Part shown: positions 54,737 through 64,000 of the stretch, piece after piece
How the letters are laid out: every line of letters begins with the position of its first letter
Position numbering within the stretch: the stretch's first letter is position 1
Assembly: GCF_007954355.1 (NCBI RefSeq)
Contig: NZ_VOLR01000001.1
Span: 1-64,000, forward strand
Length of the DNA stretch: 64,000 bases
Direction: 5' to 3'
DNA from: Colwellia hornerae
GTDB taxonomy: Bacteria; Pseudomonadota; Gammaproteobacteria; Enterobacterales; Alteromonadaceae
Made by a program: the position numbers and the translations under genes
The notes under the pieces: generated by a model
Told to the model about the DNA's origin: nothing
Database searches by the model: none
The model's input: the letters and a program-made list of their open reading frames with translations, nothing else

Positions 54737-57700
54737 ATGAGTATTGTTAGTACTGTGGTTAAGCGTCCGGTAACGGTAGCGATGTTTACCCTCGCTGTGA
54801 TGTTATTTGGCATGGTGGGTTTTTCACGACTCTCTGTTGCCTTGTTGCCCGACCTTTCTTATCCAACGTTAACGGTAAGAACCGATAACGCCGGCGCGGC
54901 ACCTGCCGAAATAGAACAGTTGATCAGTAAACCCATCGAAGAGTCAGTCGGTGTTGTTAAAGGGATACGCAAGGTTCATTCTATCTCAAAAGCCGGACAG
55001 TCTGATGTCGTTATTGAGTTTGAATGGGGCGTAGCGATGAACTTTGCGACGCAAAATGTCCGTGAAAAGCTTGATATAATAGCACTGCCAAAAGATGTTA
55101 ACAAACCCATTATTTTACGTTTTAACCCGGCATTAGACCCTATTATACGTTTAGGGCTCTCCACTGAAAATACGCATCCCCGGGCATTAAAAAAGATACG
55201 TACTTTTGCTGAGCAAGAAATAAAACGACAACTTGAAACTATTTCAGGTGTTGCCGCTGTTCAGCTTGGTGGCGGTTTACAGCAAGAAATACAGGTTGTT
55301 TTTGATCAAGAAAAGGCTGCACGCAGAGGTATAACCGCACAAAGTATTGTTGCACGTATTCAAAGTGAAAATATTAATATGTCGGCAGGTCGTGTTTACG
55401 ATGGTCAGCAAGAGTATTTAGTTCGAACCGTGAATCAATTTGTTTCACTCAAACAACTTGGCAATATGATTGTTAAACAAGCTGATGGCAAAACTATTTA
55501 TCTTAAAGATATTGCACAAGTTATTGATGGCGAAAAAGAACGTACCGATATTACTCGTATCAATAATAATGAAGCGATAGAACTGGCGATTTATAAAGAA
55601 GGTGATGCTAATACGGTAACCGTAGCAAAAGCGGTAAATAAGAAATTAGCCGAGCTTGAAGAGACCTTACCCGAAGCACTTACTTTTACGATCATTTATG
55701 ATCAATCTGAATTTATTGTCAATGCTGTCGATGAAGTAAAAAGTGCGGCTATTGTTGGTGGTCTCCTCGCCATGTTGATTTTATATTTATTCTTGGGTAA
55801 TTTTTTCAATACGATTATCATTTCACTAGCGATACCTATTTCAATTATCGCGACCTTTAATTTAATGTTTGCTAATGATATTAGTCTTAATATTATGTCG
55901 TTAGGGGGCATTGCTTTAGCTGTTGGCTTATTAGTTGATAATGCGATTGTGGTGCTAGAAAATATTGCGCGCTATCGCGAAAAAGGCGCCAGTATTATTG
56001 AAGCGGCAATAAAGGGTACCGATGAAGTATCGGGCGCTGTTATTGCTTCTACACTGACCACTTTGGCGGTGTTTTTCCCTTTAGCTTTTGTGACCGGTTT
56101 TGCTGGACAATTATTCAGTGACCAAGCGATGACGGTGACTTTCGCTTTACTCGCTTCTTTAATCGTTGCGTTAACCTTAATTCCTATGTTGGCATCACGT
56201 CAATTTAGTGAAAATAAAGTAACGCCTGAAAATGGCAATAATGATGACTCATTAGAAAAAAAAACCGATAAAGCACCGCTAACTAAAAGAAAAAAAATCG
56301 TTAATGTCGTTGTGCAAATTTTGGGATTTCCGTTTTTATTTATTTTTAATTACTTACCTTTATTATTAACCAAAGCCTTGTTATTGATTACTCATTTAAT
56401 CACTAAGGTGGTTAGCTTTATTTTTAAACCGGCACATAAAGCATTTAGTTATTATTTTGAAAAACTAGCATCAGCTTACAGTCGGTTATTAAAAATCGCC
56501 TTGCAAAATAGAGCTATTTTAGTGGCATTTAGCTTAATCTTTGCACTTGCAGTTAGCAGTTTATTACCAAAAATTGCGGTTGAACTCGTTCCTGAAGTGG
56601 CAAAGTCAGAATTTACTATCGAATTAACCTTACCACAAGGAACGCCTATAGATGTTACCGATCAACGGCTAAAAGACCTTGCTGCTACCATTGCCGAAGA
56701 TAAACGAGTCAAGCACAGTTATTCGTTAGCAGGTAGCGGTAGCTTAATGATGAGCTCAGCCAGTAAAGGCGGTGAAAACTGGGGACAACTGTTAGTGGCA
56801 CTTTACAGCAGTGACCATCTTGAATCAGTTAAAGCAGTGGTCCGCGCGAAAGTTGCTGAAATGGCCGATGTTACTGCTGAAATAGCGCAAACAGAAATGT
56901 TTACCACCGAGCGTCCTTTGCAAATTATTTTGTCAGGATACGATCTGGTGGCCTTGAAAAAATACAGCGACCAATTAATACAAACTATGTCGATGGATAA
57001 TCAGTTTATTGACTTAAACAATAGTTTACGTGCTGGTCAACCTGAGTTAAAAATCAGCTTTGATAATGAGCGCTTAGCAAGTTTAGGGTTAAAAGCGTCG
57101 GATATAGCCGATCAGTTAGTCACTAAAATTGCCGGCTCGGTGGCGAGTAAATACAACTTACAAGACCGACAAGTTGATATTTTAGTGCGCGCCAATGAAA
57201 ACGCGAGAAATTCCGCACAAGCTATTCGTCAATTAACGGTTAACTCGCAGCAGGCCAAATCATTACCACTAGCAGCCGTCGCCGATATTACCGAAAGTAT
57301 TGGCCCTAATGAAATTAATCGTATTGACCAAAGTCGTGTTGCTATTATTTCCGCATCACTGGCTTATGGCGACTTATCCGCAGCGGCCGCGAAAGCTGAA
57401 AGCTTAGTAAAAGAACTCTATTTACCTTTTAATATCAAAGCACGAGTCGCAGGGCAAAATGAAGAAATGGAAAGCTCTTTTTCTTCCTTAATGATGGCGT
57501 TAGCGTTAGCGGTATTCCTTGTTTATTTAGTCATGGCTTCACAATTTGAGTCGTTATTAAATCCATTTATTATTTTATTTTCTATACCATTAGCAGTGTT
57601 AGGCTCAGTGTTAGGTCTGTATGTTACCGGCACTAATATCAGCGTTATCGTCTTAATTGGTATTATTATGCTAACGGGGATCGTGGTTAATAATGCCATT

Positions 57701-58057
57701 GTTTTAGTGGATAGAATTAATCAATTACGCCTGCAAGGTGTTGATAAACTTGCTGCAATTATGGAAGCCAGTCGCTCACGTTTTCGCCCGATTATTATGA
57801 CGTCTTTAACGACTATTTTAGGGTTGGCACCACTGGCATTTAGTAGTGGTGAAGGGGCAGAACTAAGAGCTCCTCTTGCCATAACTGTTATGAGCGGTTT
57901 ACTTGTCGCAACAATGTTAACTTTATTATTAATTCCGGTCTTGTATAGCTTGTTTGACAGAAAAAGCTATATTGTTAGCGATGATGACCTAGCTAGTGAC
58001 GGCTTCGAAAGTCAGCAAGCTAATAATGAATCGTCTACAAATACAGCCGAGGCATAA
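54737..58057 (+). CDS. RND-family efflux permease, first of two
   Basis: Proton-driven inner-membrane exporter. 1106 residues, about 60-80 more than usual. Twelve expected membrane helices: first at 13-31, helix 4 with the proton-relay region GGIALAVGLLVDNAIVVLENI, FLVYLVMASQFESLLNPF and IGIIMLTGIVVNNAIVLVDRI in the second half. Extra material lies at about 495-590 between helix 6 and the second half: a charged stretch (ENGNNDDSLEKKTDK) and a hydrophobic one (VVVQILGFPFLFIFNYLPLLLTKALLLI) that looks like one or two additional membrane segments. AAGGA precedes the ATG. The stop is one base before the start of the second pump. Confidence 0.94.
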   Translation: MSIVSTVVKRPVTVAMFTLAVMLFGMVGFSRLSVALLPDLSYPTLTVRTDNAGAAPAEIEQLISKPIEESVGVVKGIRKVHSISKAGQSDVVIEFEWGVAMNFATQNVREKLDIIALPKDVNKPIILRFNPALDPIIRLGLSTENTHPRALKKIRTFAEQEIKRQLETISGVAAVQLGGGLQQEIQVVFDQEKAARRGITAQSIVARIQSENINMSAGRVYDGQQEYLVRTVNQFVSLKQLGNMIVKQADGKTIYLKDIAQVIDGEKERTDITRINNNEAIELAIYKEGDANTVTVAKAVNKKLAELEETLPEALTFTIIYDQSEFIVNAVDEVKSAAIVGGLLAMLILYLFLGNFFNTIIISLAIPISIIATFNLMFANDISLNIMSLGGIALAVGLLVDNAIVVLENIARYREKGASIIEAAIKGTDEVSGAVIASTLTTLAVFFPLAFVTGFAGQLFSDQAMTVTFALLASLIVALTLIPMLASRQFSENKVTPENGNNDDSLEKKTDKAPLTKRKKIVNVVVQILGFPFLFIFNYLPLLLTKALLLITHLITKVVSFIFKPAHKAFSYYFEKLASAYSRLLKIALQNRAILVAFSLIFALAVSSLLPKIAVELVPEVAKSEFTIELTLPQGTPIDVTDQRLKDLAATIAEDKRVKHSYSLAGSGSLMMSSASKGGENWGQLLVALYSSDHLESVKAVVRAKVAEMADVTAEIAQTEMFTTERPLQIILSGYDLVALKKYSDQLIQTMSMDNQFIDLNNSLRAGQPELKISFDNERLASLGLKASDIADQLVTKIAGSVASKYNLQDRQVDILVRANENARNSAQAIRQLTVNSQQAKSLPLAAVADITESIGPNEINRIDQSRVAIISASLAYGDLSAAAAKAESLVKELYLPFNIKARVAGQNEEMESSFSSLMMALALAVFLVYLVMASQFESLLNPFIILFSIPLAVLGSVLGLYVTGTNISVIVLIGIIMLTGIVVNNAIVLVDRINQLRLQGVDKLAAIMEASRSRFRPIIMTSLTTILGLAPLAFSSGEGAELRAPLAITVMSGLLVATMLTLLLIPVLYSLFDRKSYIVSDDDLASDGFESQQANNESSTNTAEA

Positions 58058-58058
58058 G

Positions 58059-61000
58059 ATGACACACTCTTCGGCTAAAAAGAAAGTCGCTAAACAAAGC
58101 ATTTTTGACTTACCGGTTACTGTTTGGTTAACCGCTTTAGCAATAAGGCGACCTGTTACTACGGCCATGTTGATGTTGTCGCTTTTTGTTACTGGGCTTG
58201 TCGCCAGTAAATTATTACCACAAGAAAGCTGGCCATCACTGAATATTCCGATGGCTTTTATTAATGTGCCGTACAACGGCGCCACACCTGAAGAAGTTGA
58301 GCGCCTAATCACCCGGCCGATAGAAGAAGCCGTTTCGACTTTAGGTGGCATTACTGAAATGCAGTCAAGAAGCCGTGCCAACGGTGCTTCTATTCAGGTA
58401 ATGATGGATCTTAGTAGTGATCTCGATAGTAAGATATTAGAGGTGCGAGAAAAAGTTGACATGGTGCGCCATCTTTTACCGGAAGATGTGCAAAGAGTAA
58501 TGGTACAAAAGTTCTCTACTGAAGATCTGCCGATTATGAGTTTAGTGTTATCGGGTGATAAAAATCTTTCCACCGCTTATGACTTTATCGATAACAAACT
58601 AAAAAACCCACTAGAAAGGCTCCAAGGTGTCGGTAAAGTCGAAATGCGTGGCGTTGTTCAACCCCATATAGAAATTCATCTAGACAGTATTAAGCTGGCG
58701 ATGAATCGTGTCGACCAAGCAAAGTTATTGCAAGATTTACGTGACAGTAATTTTTTAGTGAAGTCAGGCTCTATTCTCAATGGGGGTAGAAAGTTCAGAG
58801 TTTCCCCTGACGGTGAATATCACAGTTTAGACGACATTAAAAACTTTCAAGTTAAAGCAGGAGTTCGTTTAAGTGAAGTAGCGACAGTGAGTTTAGCCGC
58901 TCCTCCTAAGAATAGCGAAATTAGAACTGATAGAAAGAAGTCAGTTGGCTTAGAAGTCTTTAAAGAGTCTGATGCCAATGTTGTCGAGGTAACAAATAAC
59001 ATTGTTGCTTTAATTGAAGAGCTTCGCCAAGAAGATGATTTTAAAGCAATTACCATTGGCATTAAAGATAACAGTGGTGAAGAAATTCAAGAATCTTTAG
59101 GTGATTTGTTAAAGGCGGGCGCCTTAGGTATTGTCTTGTCTTTTATTGTTTTATTTATATTTCTGCGCAATAGCCACATTACTTTTATTGTTGTTGCTTC
59201 AGTGCCTATTTCGTTAAGTTTTGCGTTAGCTGGCATGTATTTTATGGGCTACACCTTAAATATGCTCTCGCTGGCGGGGCTTTTTATTGCGGTTGGTTTA
59301 CTGATTGATAACTCAGTCGTTATTTGTGAAAGTATTCTTCAACAACAAGATAAAGCCTTAACCTCAATAGACAAAATCCTTCATGGCGTTGATAATGTCA
59401 GTATTGCCATTATCAGTGGCACACTCACCACCACCATTGTTTTTATGCCCTTGTTGATGGGTGAAAAAAACTTTATTACCATTTTAGTTGAGCAAATAGC
59501 CGTGGCGATTTGTTTACCTTTATTGGCATCATTAATTATTTCAAAAACCGCCATTCCATTAATGCTTAGTCGTGTTAACAAAAAGGCCTTGTCGTCAGTC
59601 GTTACCCAAGGAAAGTTAGACCACTGGTATCGTCCTAATTTAACAAGAATACTGACTCACCCTAAAACAACGGGTGTTTTCATTTTATTACTTTGCATTA
59701 GTGGTGTGTTAACCAAGCAAATGGTCAATATTAATGGCGAAAAGGGGAAAACTGTCAAAGAAATTAATATTGTTTACCATATCCAAGGACAACAAAAGTT
59801 AGCTGATGTCAGTAAATTAGTCGATGAGATGGAGCAGTACTTATACGATAATCAACAAGCCTTTGAGTTTAAACAAGTGAATAGTCGAATTTGGTCAGAT
59901 TTTGCCATGTCTCGCATAAAGCTTAATGATGGCTATTCAAAAACACTTTATGATTTAAAAGCAGAGATTAAAAAAGGTTTCCCCGATACGGCGATTGCAA
60001 AACCCTCATTTGACTGGTCAGAACAAAAAGAAAATTTGGTCAAACTTACTTTAAATGGCAGTTCAACCAAGCGTTTAATGCAATTGAGCGAATCAGTAAT
60101 TAGTCAGTTAAGTAATGTTGAAGGTTTTGCTGAAGTTGGCATTGATAACGAAGACAAAAATATGGAGTTAGTGCTACGTATCGACCGAGAAAAAGTGTCG
60201 CGTTTAGGTTTAAATACCCAAGATATCGCTAGTCGTATTTCGAGTGCACTACGCGGGACTAACTTGCGTTCGTTTCGTGATGCTAAGCTAGGTGAAGTTG
60301 ATATTCGCTTGGTTTACCACGCTGAACAGGCAGTGCCACTGGAACGTATTAAAGAGTTACCTATTTATGAGAGTAACGGCAGAGTGATTACCTTACAGCA
60401 ACTCGTTGTTTTTGACACACAACCGATCATGCAACAAATTACGCGCTCAAGCCGCAGAACCACCTTAGGGATTTCTATTAATTTAGCTGATTTAAGCCGT
60501 GTTGAAGCGTCGATGAAAATTAAAGAAGTGATGGAGAATATTGTTTTTCCTTCGGGTTATGATTGGAACTTAGGACGCCAATTTGCGCAAGATGAAAAAG
60601 CAGCGAAAGACATGATGATGAACATGATGCTTGCCTTAGCGCTTATTTTTATTGTTATGGCCGCGCTGTTTGAATCACTATTAATGCCAATCGCTATCTT
60701 GTCTTCGATTGGTTTAGCTTTTATTGGTGTTTACTGGACCTTTGCTATTTTAGGCATGGGTTTGGGTGATACAGGCATGATCGGTATGTTGATTTTAATG
60801 GGGATAGTGGTGAATAACGGCATTGTCCTCATCGATCAAATCAACAAGTTAAAAGTAGACGCGGAGAATATAATGACGCCAATTATCGACGCTTGTGTTA
60901 GCCGTATTCGGCCGATATTTATGACGGTAGCAACAACTATTATTGGTATGGTGCCGTTAGCATTAGCATCAAGTGATAGCCAAGCTTATCCGATGGCGGT

Positions 61001-61148
61001 TGCTATTATTGGTGGTTTGTTGTTTTCAACCTTTACCAGCTTGTTTTTGGTACCGTTTTGTTATTTGATGCTGGTTAAATTGGGTGAACGGTCAAGCAAG
61101 CGTTTTTCTATCGCTAAAGCTTTTGCTGATAAAAAAATTCCGCTGTAG
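58059..61148 (+). CDS. RND-family efflux permease, second of two
   Basis: 1029 residues from ATG 58059, with GAGG upstream, starting 1 bp after the stop of the first pump; the longer reading from 57996 overlaps that gene. Expected RND features: helix 1 with IRRPVTTAMLMLSL, the segment ARGA-like NGATPEEVERLITRPIEEAVS in the porter domain, GLFIAVGLLIDNSVVICESI in helix 4, VMAALFESLLMPIAIL and IGMLILMGIVVNNGIVLIDQI near the end. The sequence is clearly different from the first pump. One adaptor with two different pumps recalls MdtABC, where both work in one trimer. No outer-membrane channel gene is present here. Confidence 0.93.
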   Translation: MTHSSAKKKVAKQSIFDLPVTVWLTALAIRRPVTTAMLMLSLFVTGLVASKLLPQESWPSLNIPMAFINVPYNGATPEEVERLITRPIEEAVSTLGGITEMQSRSRANGASIQVMMDLSSDLDSKILEVREKVDMVRHLLPEDVQRVMVQKFSTEDLPIMSLVLSGDKNLSTAYDFIDNKLKNPLERLQGVGKVEMRGVVQPHIEIHLDSIKLAMNRVDQAKLLQDLRDSNFLVKSGSILNGGRKFRVSPDGEYHSLDDIKNFQVKAGVRLSEVATVSLAAPPKNSEIRTDRKKSVGLEVFKESDANVVEVTNNIVALIEELRQEDDFKAITIGIKDNSGEEIQESLGDLLKAGALGIVLSFIVLFIFLRNSHITFIVVASVPISLSFALAGMYFMGYTLNMLSLAGLFIAVGLLIDNSVVICESILQQQDKALTSIDKILHGVDNVSIAIISGTLTTTIVFMPLLMGEKNFITILVEQIAVAICLPLLASLIISKTAIPLMLSRVNKKALSSVVTQGKLDHWYRPNLTRILTHPKTTGVFILLLCISGVLTKQMVNINGEKGKTVKEINIVYHIQGQQKLADVSKLVDEMEQYLYDNQQAFEFKQVNSRIWSDFAMSRIKLNDGYSKTLYDLKAEIKKGFPDTAIAKPSFDWSEQKENLVKLTLNGSSTKRLMQLSESVISQLSNVEGFAEVGIDNEDKNMELVLRIDREKVSRLGLNTQDIASRISSALRGTNLRSFRDAKLGEVDIRLVYHAEQAVPLERIKELPIYESNGRVITLQQLVVFDTQPIMQQITRSSRRTTLGISINLADLSRVEASMKIKEVMENIVFPSGYDWNLGRQFAQDEKAAKDMMMNMMLALALIFIVMAALFESLLMPIAILSSIGLAFIGVYWTFAILGMGLGDTGMIGMLILMGIVVNNGIVLIDQINKLKVDAENIMTPIIDACVSRIRPIFMTVATTIIGMVPLALASSDSQAYPMAVAIIGGLLFSTFTSLFLVPFCYLMLVKLGERSSKRFSIAKAFADKKIPL

Positions 61149-61171
61149 TTTATCACTTGTATCGTTTCATC

Positions 61172-61203
61172 AAGGGGGATAGAGCAAATGTTAACTCCCC
61201 CTT
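61172..61203 (+). terminator. Hairpin after the RND operon
   Basis: AAGGGGGA (61172-61179) and TCCCCCTT (61196-61203), loop 16 nt, no T tract. A likely end of the RND transcript. Confidence 0.4.
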
Positions 61204-61254
61204 ATGCGATAAATATTCTATAATAAAGATATCAAAAAATTTCCGAGTTATCCT

Positions 61255-61632
61255 ATGGAATACGAATTTATAAACGACCCTACTACTCGCTACGCAAAAG
61301 CAAAATTCTCTTTTGAGCATGAAGTTTTTGGTCCTTGGCTCGAAGTTGAAGTTGGCAATGATCCACAAAAATTAACCGCGCTGTTAAACCTCATCGATAA
61401 AGCCGAACACGCAAGTACACAAGAACATGAAATCGTTGGCAGTGAGTATACGGTTAGAATTATTGAAAAGGATGTTGCTATTGCAGCTAACGCTAGCTTA
61501 AATGGTATTGAATCTCTACCTGAAGCACTCAGTGGCGATGATATAGATTTTGATGAGCAAGAATCAGCGAGTTGCGGTTTGGAAGACTTTCGCGAGTTAT
61601 TATTGTCTTGGGCGAGATTTACCACGCATTAA
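61255..61632 (+). CDS. yacL: YacL / UPF0231 family protein
   Basis: 125 residues of the UPF0231 family: MEYEFINDPTTRYAKAKFSFEHEVFGPWLEVEVG near the start, EHEIVGSEYTVRIIEKDVAI in the middle, and the acidic end FDEQESASCGLEDFRELLLSWARF. Cytoplasmic, function unknown. In E. coli yacL is the neighbour of acnB; here acnB is 13 kb away and on the other strand. The gene stands alone. Confidence 0.9.
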   Translation: MEYEFINDPTTRYAKAKFSFEHEVFGPWLEVEVGNDPQKLTALLNLIDKAEHASTQEHEIVGSEYTVRIIEKDVAIAANASLNGIESLPEALSGDDIDFDEQESASCGLEDFRELLLSWARFTTH

Positions 61633-62064
61633 TGCACCTCTTTAGTTTTAGCATTATGTGTTATTTGTCGAGTGAATAGTGCGGTTTACTCGACTTACCC
61701 TTTTATTATTAAATCCTTTTCTACCACAATGATTTTTGGCACTGTTGCCTGAATCCTATTTTTCTTATTCTTTTACAAACGTTGTAAGAGAATAAAATGC
61801 CGATAATCAGTAAAATCCTCTTTCGAACTTTCTAAGCTAGCTATTGATAAAACGCCGCAACCTAAAAGGGTAGGTTTATCGGTTAACTATACCGGTTAAT
61901 TGATGGTTACTTTACTTTGCACAAGTTTATATTTTGTTGGCCAGAGACATTTTTCCCATAAGTGTTACTGAGATTGTTCATTATTAAACAACATTAATTC
62001 ATTATTCATGGCGAGTTTTTTTCTTACTCTACCGAAAGTCATGCTCTGTTGTTGTGAGAAAAAT
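61633..62064. other. Intergenic region, probably the site of a deleted histidine kinase
   Basis: No intact gene. I found no histidine-box or membrane segments of the kinase whose 3' end survives at 62065-62243, so most of that gene seems to have been lost. AGT CAT GCT CTG TTG TTG near 62032-62049 may be a further scrap of it. Confidence 0.4.
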
Positions 62065-62243
62065 CACAATAACCTAGTGCTTGAATTATCAGATAACGGC
62101 ACAGTTAACGCCAATAATAAGGTAGCCTTTGGCAGTGGTTTAGCGGGCATGAATGATTGATTGATTTTTTTGGCAAGGTAGATCTTATTGTTAATGACAG
62201 TGGCTACACCTTAAAAATACAAGTAGAGGATTGTTATGATTAA
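62065..62243 (+). pseudogene. Remnant of a sensor histidine kinase (ATPase domain end)
   Basis: Reads HNNLVLELSDNGTVNANNK then VAFGSGLAGMND, which is the DNG...GSGLxGM part of a NarX/LuxR-type HATPase domain. A one-base loss follows at about 62157, after which the frame continues as IDFFGKVDLIVNDSGYTLKI to a TAA at 62241-62243, overlapping the ATG of the response-regulator gene. That is the normal coupling of a kinase-regulator pair, so the two were one operon. Confidence 0.75.
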
Positions 62244-62847
62244 TGTTGCGCTTGTTGACGACCAACAGTTAGTGAGACAGGGGATTGCAGGGTTACTCTC
62301 GTTAAGTGACGATATCAGTATTATTTGGCAGGCTGAAAACGGCGAACACGCTCAACAAATGTTGACCAGTGAGCCATCGCCCGATGTGTTGTTACTCGAT
62401 ATTAGAATGCTAAAAGTAAATGGTATTGAATGAGTAAAAATACTGAGAAAACAGGGGAGTACCTTACCTATTTTAATGCTAACAACCTTTGATAATAGTG
62501 AACTTTTTATGCAAGGCTTACAAGCAGGTGTCAATGGTTTTTTACTCAAAGATGTTTCCTTAGATAAGCTCGTTAATGCCGTTAAAACACTTGCTGACGG
62601 CGGTTTTGTGGCTGAACCTGTAGTGATGAAGCAATTAAATAAAGGCTTAAACGAGTCGGCAGTTATCGATAAGTTGACCGATAAAGAACAGCCAATTTTG
62701 AAGTTGATGGCGGGTAGTTTTTCCAATAAAGAAATCGCCAGCAGTATCTTTCTTGCTGAAGGCACAATTAAAAATTATGTGTCAACGATACTATCAAAAC
62801 TGAATACCCGAGACAGAATACGGGCGGTATTGATAGCACTTAACTAA
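62236..62847 (+). pseudogene. Response regulator of the NarL/LuxR class, broken by an in-frame stop
   Basis: MINVALVDDQQLVRQGIAGL starts a receiver domain with the phosphorylation Asp in VLLLDIRML (about residue 55), but a TGA at 62431-62433 interrupts it right after VNGIE. The same frame continues with VKILRKQGSTLPILMLTTFD, the rest of the receiver, and a LuxR helix-turn-helix (LTDKEQPILKLMAGSFSNKEIAS to IRAVLIALN) to 62847. Total would be about 203 residues. The partner kinase is also broken, so loss is likely. A re-start at an internal ATG (62476) would give a receiver-less DNA-binding piece, which could still act. Confidence 0.85.
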
Positions 62848-62885
62848 TGGCTTATTTGACAGATTTATTTAAGGTAGCTCAACGG

Positions 62886-63737
62886 TTAATCAGCTTTTAC
62901 ATCGAATGACTCGCTATCTTCAAGATAATCTTGATAGTTGTCTTCATCAATATCGAGTAAGGTAAAAATCATCTCTTGAATATAAAACCAGTCTGCGCAA
63001 TCGCGATTGTGTTTATGGTTGTGTACTAGGTTTTCTGCCAGTTTTAATATCGCATAGTAAACTTCTTGAGCACAAGAATTATTCATCTTGAGAAAATCAC
63101 GATCGTGATGCACTAAAATCAACGCGCAAATATCCTTAGGTAATCGCCAAGACGAGGCAACATAATAACCAATGGTGGCATGGTTTACACCATAAGCTTG
63201 GTCTTCAGTCATCGGCAGTGTTTTATCTGGGGTGCTATAAGCAAGTTGGTAGGTATCGTTATAATCACTATACTTCATTGCCATGATGGGAATGCCACAA
63301 TCATGGAATAATCCCAGTGAAAAAAGCTTATCTTTTGATGTCGTTACTTTAAGTGTTTTACCAATATGAACACAAGTGTTGGCAATATGTGTGGCACTGT
63401 CCCAAAACTCTTCTAAAGCAATACTACAACCTTGTTGGTCAAAACTACGTTTAATTAGCGTGTTGGTTACTAATGAGTTTATCCCCTGTAAACCAATGTA
63501 ACGTACGGATTTATGAATATCAGATATTGAACGTGACAACCCATAAAGTGGCGAGTTAATAGTTTTTAGTATAATTGAAGCGACAGCGACATCTTGTGAA
63601 ATAATATCGCCTAAGGCATTTAGGTCTGGCTCCGCTTCGGCCATTATTTTTTGTAGTTTAATCAACAAACTTGGCTGAGCTGGAATAGAAAATCCACGGC
63701 GTATATCAGCGAGTACTTTATCATCAACTTCTAGCAT
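62886..63737 (-). CDS. HDOD-domain signalling protein
   Basis: 283 residues. The HDOD domain covers about 12-215: IPAQPSLLIKLQKIM, LGDIISQDVAVASIILKTINSPLYGLSRSI, SVRYIGLQGINSLV, and an HDCG motif (LFHDCGIPIM), with NHATIGYYVASSWRLP further on. HDOD proteins lack the full metal site of HD phosphohydrolases and usually work as signalling adaptors in motility or stress control. The C-terminal tail is acidic (DEDNYQDYLEDSESFD). The start is the first ATG, without a strong ribosome-binding site. Convergent with the broken response regulator. Confidence 0.87.
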   Translation of the reverse strand: MLEVDDKVLADIRRGFSIPAQPSLLIKLQKIMAEAEPDLNALGDIISQDVAVASIILKTINSPLYGLSRSISDIHKSVRYIGLQGINSLVTNTLIKRSFDQQGCSIALEEFWDSATHIANTCVHIGKTLKVTTSKDKLFSLGLFHDCGIPIMAMKYSDYNDTYQLAYSTPDKTLPMTEDQAYGVNHATIGYYVASSWRLPKDICALILVHHDRDFLKMNNSCAQEVYYAILKLAENLVHNHKHNRDCADWFYIQEMIFTLLDIDEDNYQDYLEDSESFDVKAD

Positions 63738-63927
63738 AAGAGTTTACTGTTTTATTAATCAATTAAGTATGATGGCGGCTATTTTTATTATTATACTATC
63801 GCCGAAATTAACGATATTTACAACTCAATGGCACAGAATTTTGTTGCTCTGCTCTTGGTCAGCGTTTGAGGGTTATCACTTGTTAAATATTTGAAAATAT
63901 TGAATAGTAGCGCTATGTTCACTTAAA

Positions 63928-63941
63928 ATGATAATTATCAT
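63928..63941. promoter_or_regulatory. 14-bp palindrome resembling a Fur box half
   Basis: ATGATAATTATCAT is a perfect palindrome built of the GATAAT/ATTATC hexamers of Fur sites but without the usual third hexamer. It lies in the 263-bp gene-free right end of the window and may control a gene beyond the edge. Confidence 0.35.
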
Positions 63942-64000
63942 GTCGTCGACTCTTTTAATACTAGCCAAAGTTAAAGTAAGTACTCGCTTAATTAGCGCCA

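Noticed and set aside
57996-58058. Upstream start of the second RND pump inside the first
   Set aside because: ATG 58059 has GAGG at the right distance and follows the previous stop by one base, as expected in an operon.
62431-62433. TGA read as selenocysteine
   Set aside because: The position in a receiver domain has no role for selenocysteine, no SECIS-like hairpin was seen and the partner kinase is also broken. A nonsense mutation is simpler.

Overview
The window is AT-rich DNA from a gammaproteobacterium. Gene content (hmp/norR, pdhR-aceEF-lpdA, putA, a cyanophycin gene set, several photolyases, MipA/OmpV, tandem RND pumps, yacL) and style point to a marine Alteromonadales member, most like the Colwellia/Thalassotalea group. 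That placement is inference from family resemblance, not from a search. No rRNA, tRNA, CRISPR array, intact insertion sequence or prophage was recognised.

Layout. 1-806: a nested array of a 21-bp repeat (13 copies plus a fragment) inside ~128-bp parent units. 941-2290: an ABC1/UbiB-type kinase. 2537-6048: a nitric-oxide block with hmp, two tiny membrane-protein genes and divergent norR; the shared intergenic region holds a sigma-54 promoter and three NorR-type sites exactly 25 bp apart. 6596-9582: an exported histidine phosphatase followed by a hybrid sensor kinase. 10093-17451: cyanophycin metabolism on the minus strand (a Mur-ligase-only paralogue, cphA, cphB, iadA). 17856-21645: proline synthesis (proA and proC on minus, proB on plus behind a long structured leader). 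21873-26903: a light/DNA-repair island of three different photolyase/cryptochrome genes interleaved with DUF2256 and DUF2805 small proteins. 27013-30837: putA, proline catabolism. 31258-34858: a PhoX-like lipoprotein divergent from a diheme cytochrome. 35373-42473: the pyruvate dehydrogenase genes with a PdhR box. 42856-45321: an S9 peptidase and a small lipoprotein. 45569-48376: a long-form acnB. 48675-53237: envelope proteins, including one gene whose best start codon is ATA, a DUF3015/DUF4105 pair and MipA/OmpV. 53556-61148: one membrane-fusion protein with two RND permeases. 61255-63737: yacL, a decayed two-component system, and an HDOD protein.

How the genes work together. Arginine and aspartate can be stored as cyanophycin by CphA, released by CphB as beta-Asp-Arg dipeptides and split by IadA; ProB/ProA/ProC and PutA form opposing proline routes next door. 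PdhR, AceE, AceF, Lpd and aconitase feed the TCA cycle. NorR would activate two unstudied membrane proteins, and perhaps hmp, when NO is present.

The most promising leads are the repeat array with a fixed 3' end and variable 5' truncation, the NorR-controlled small proteins, the Mur-only CphA companion, the photolyase/DUF2256/DUF2805 island, and the proB leader RNA.
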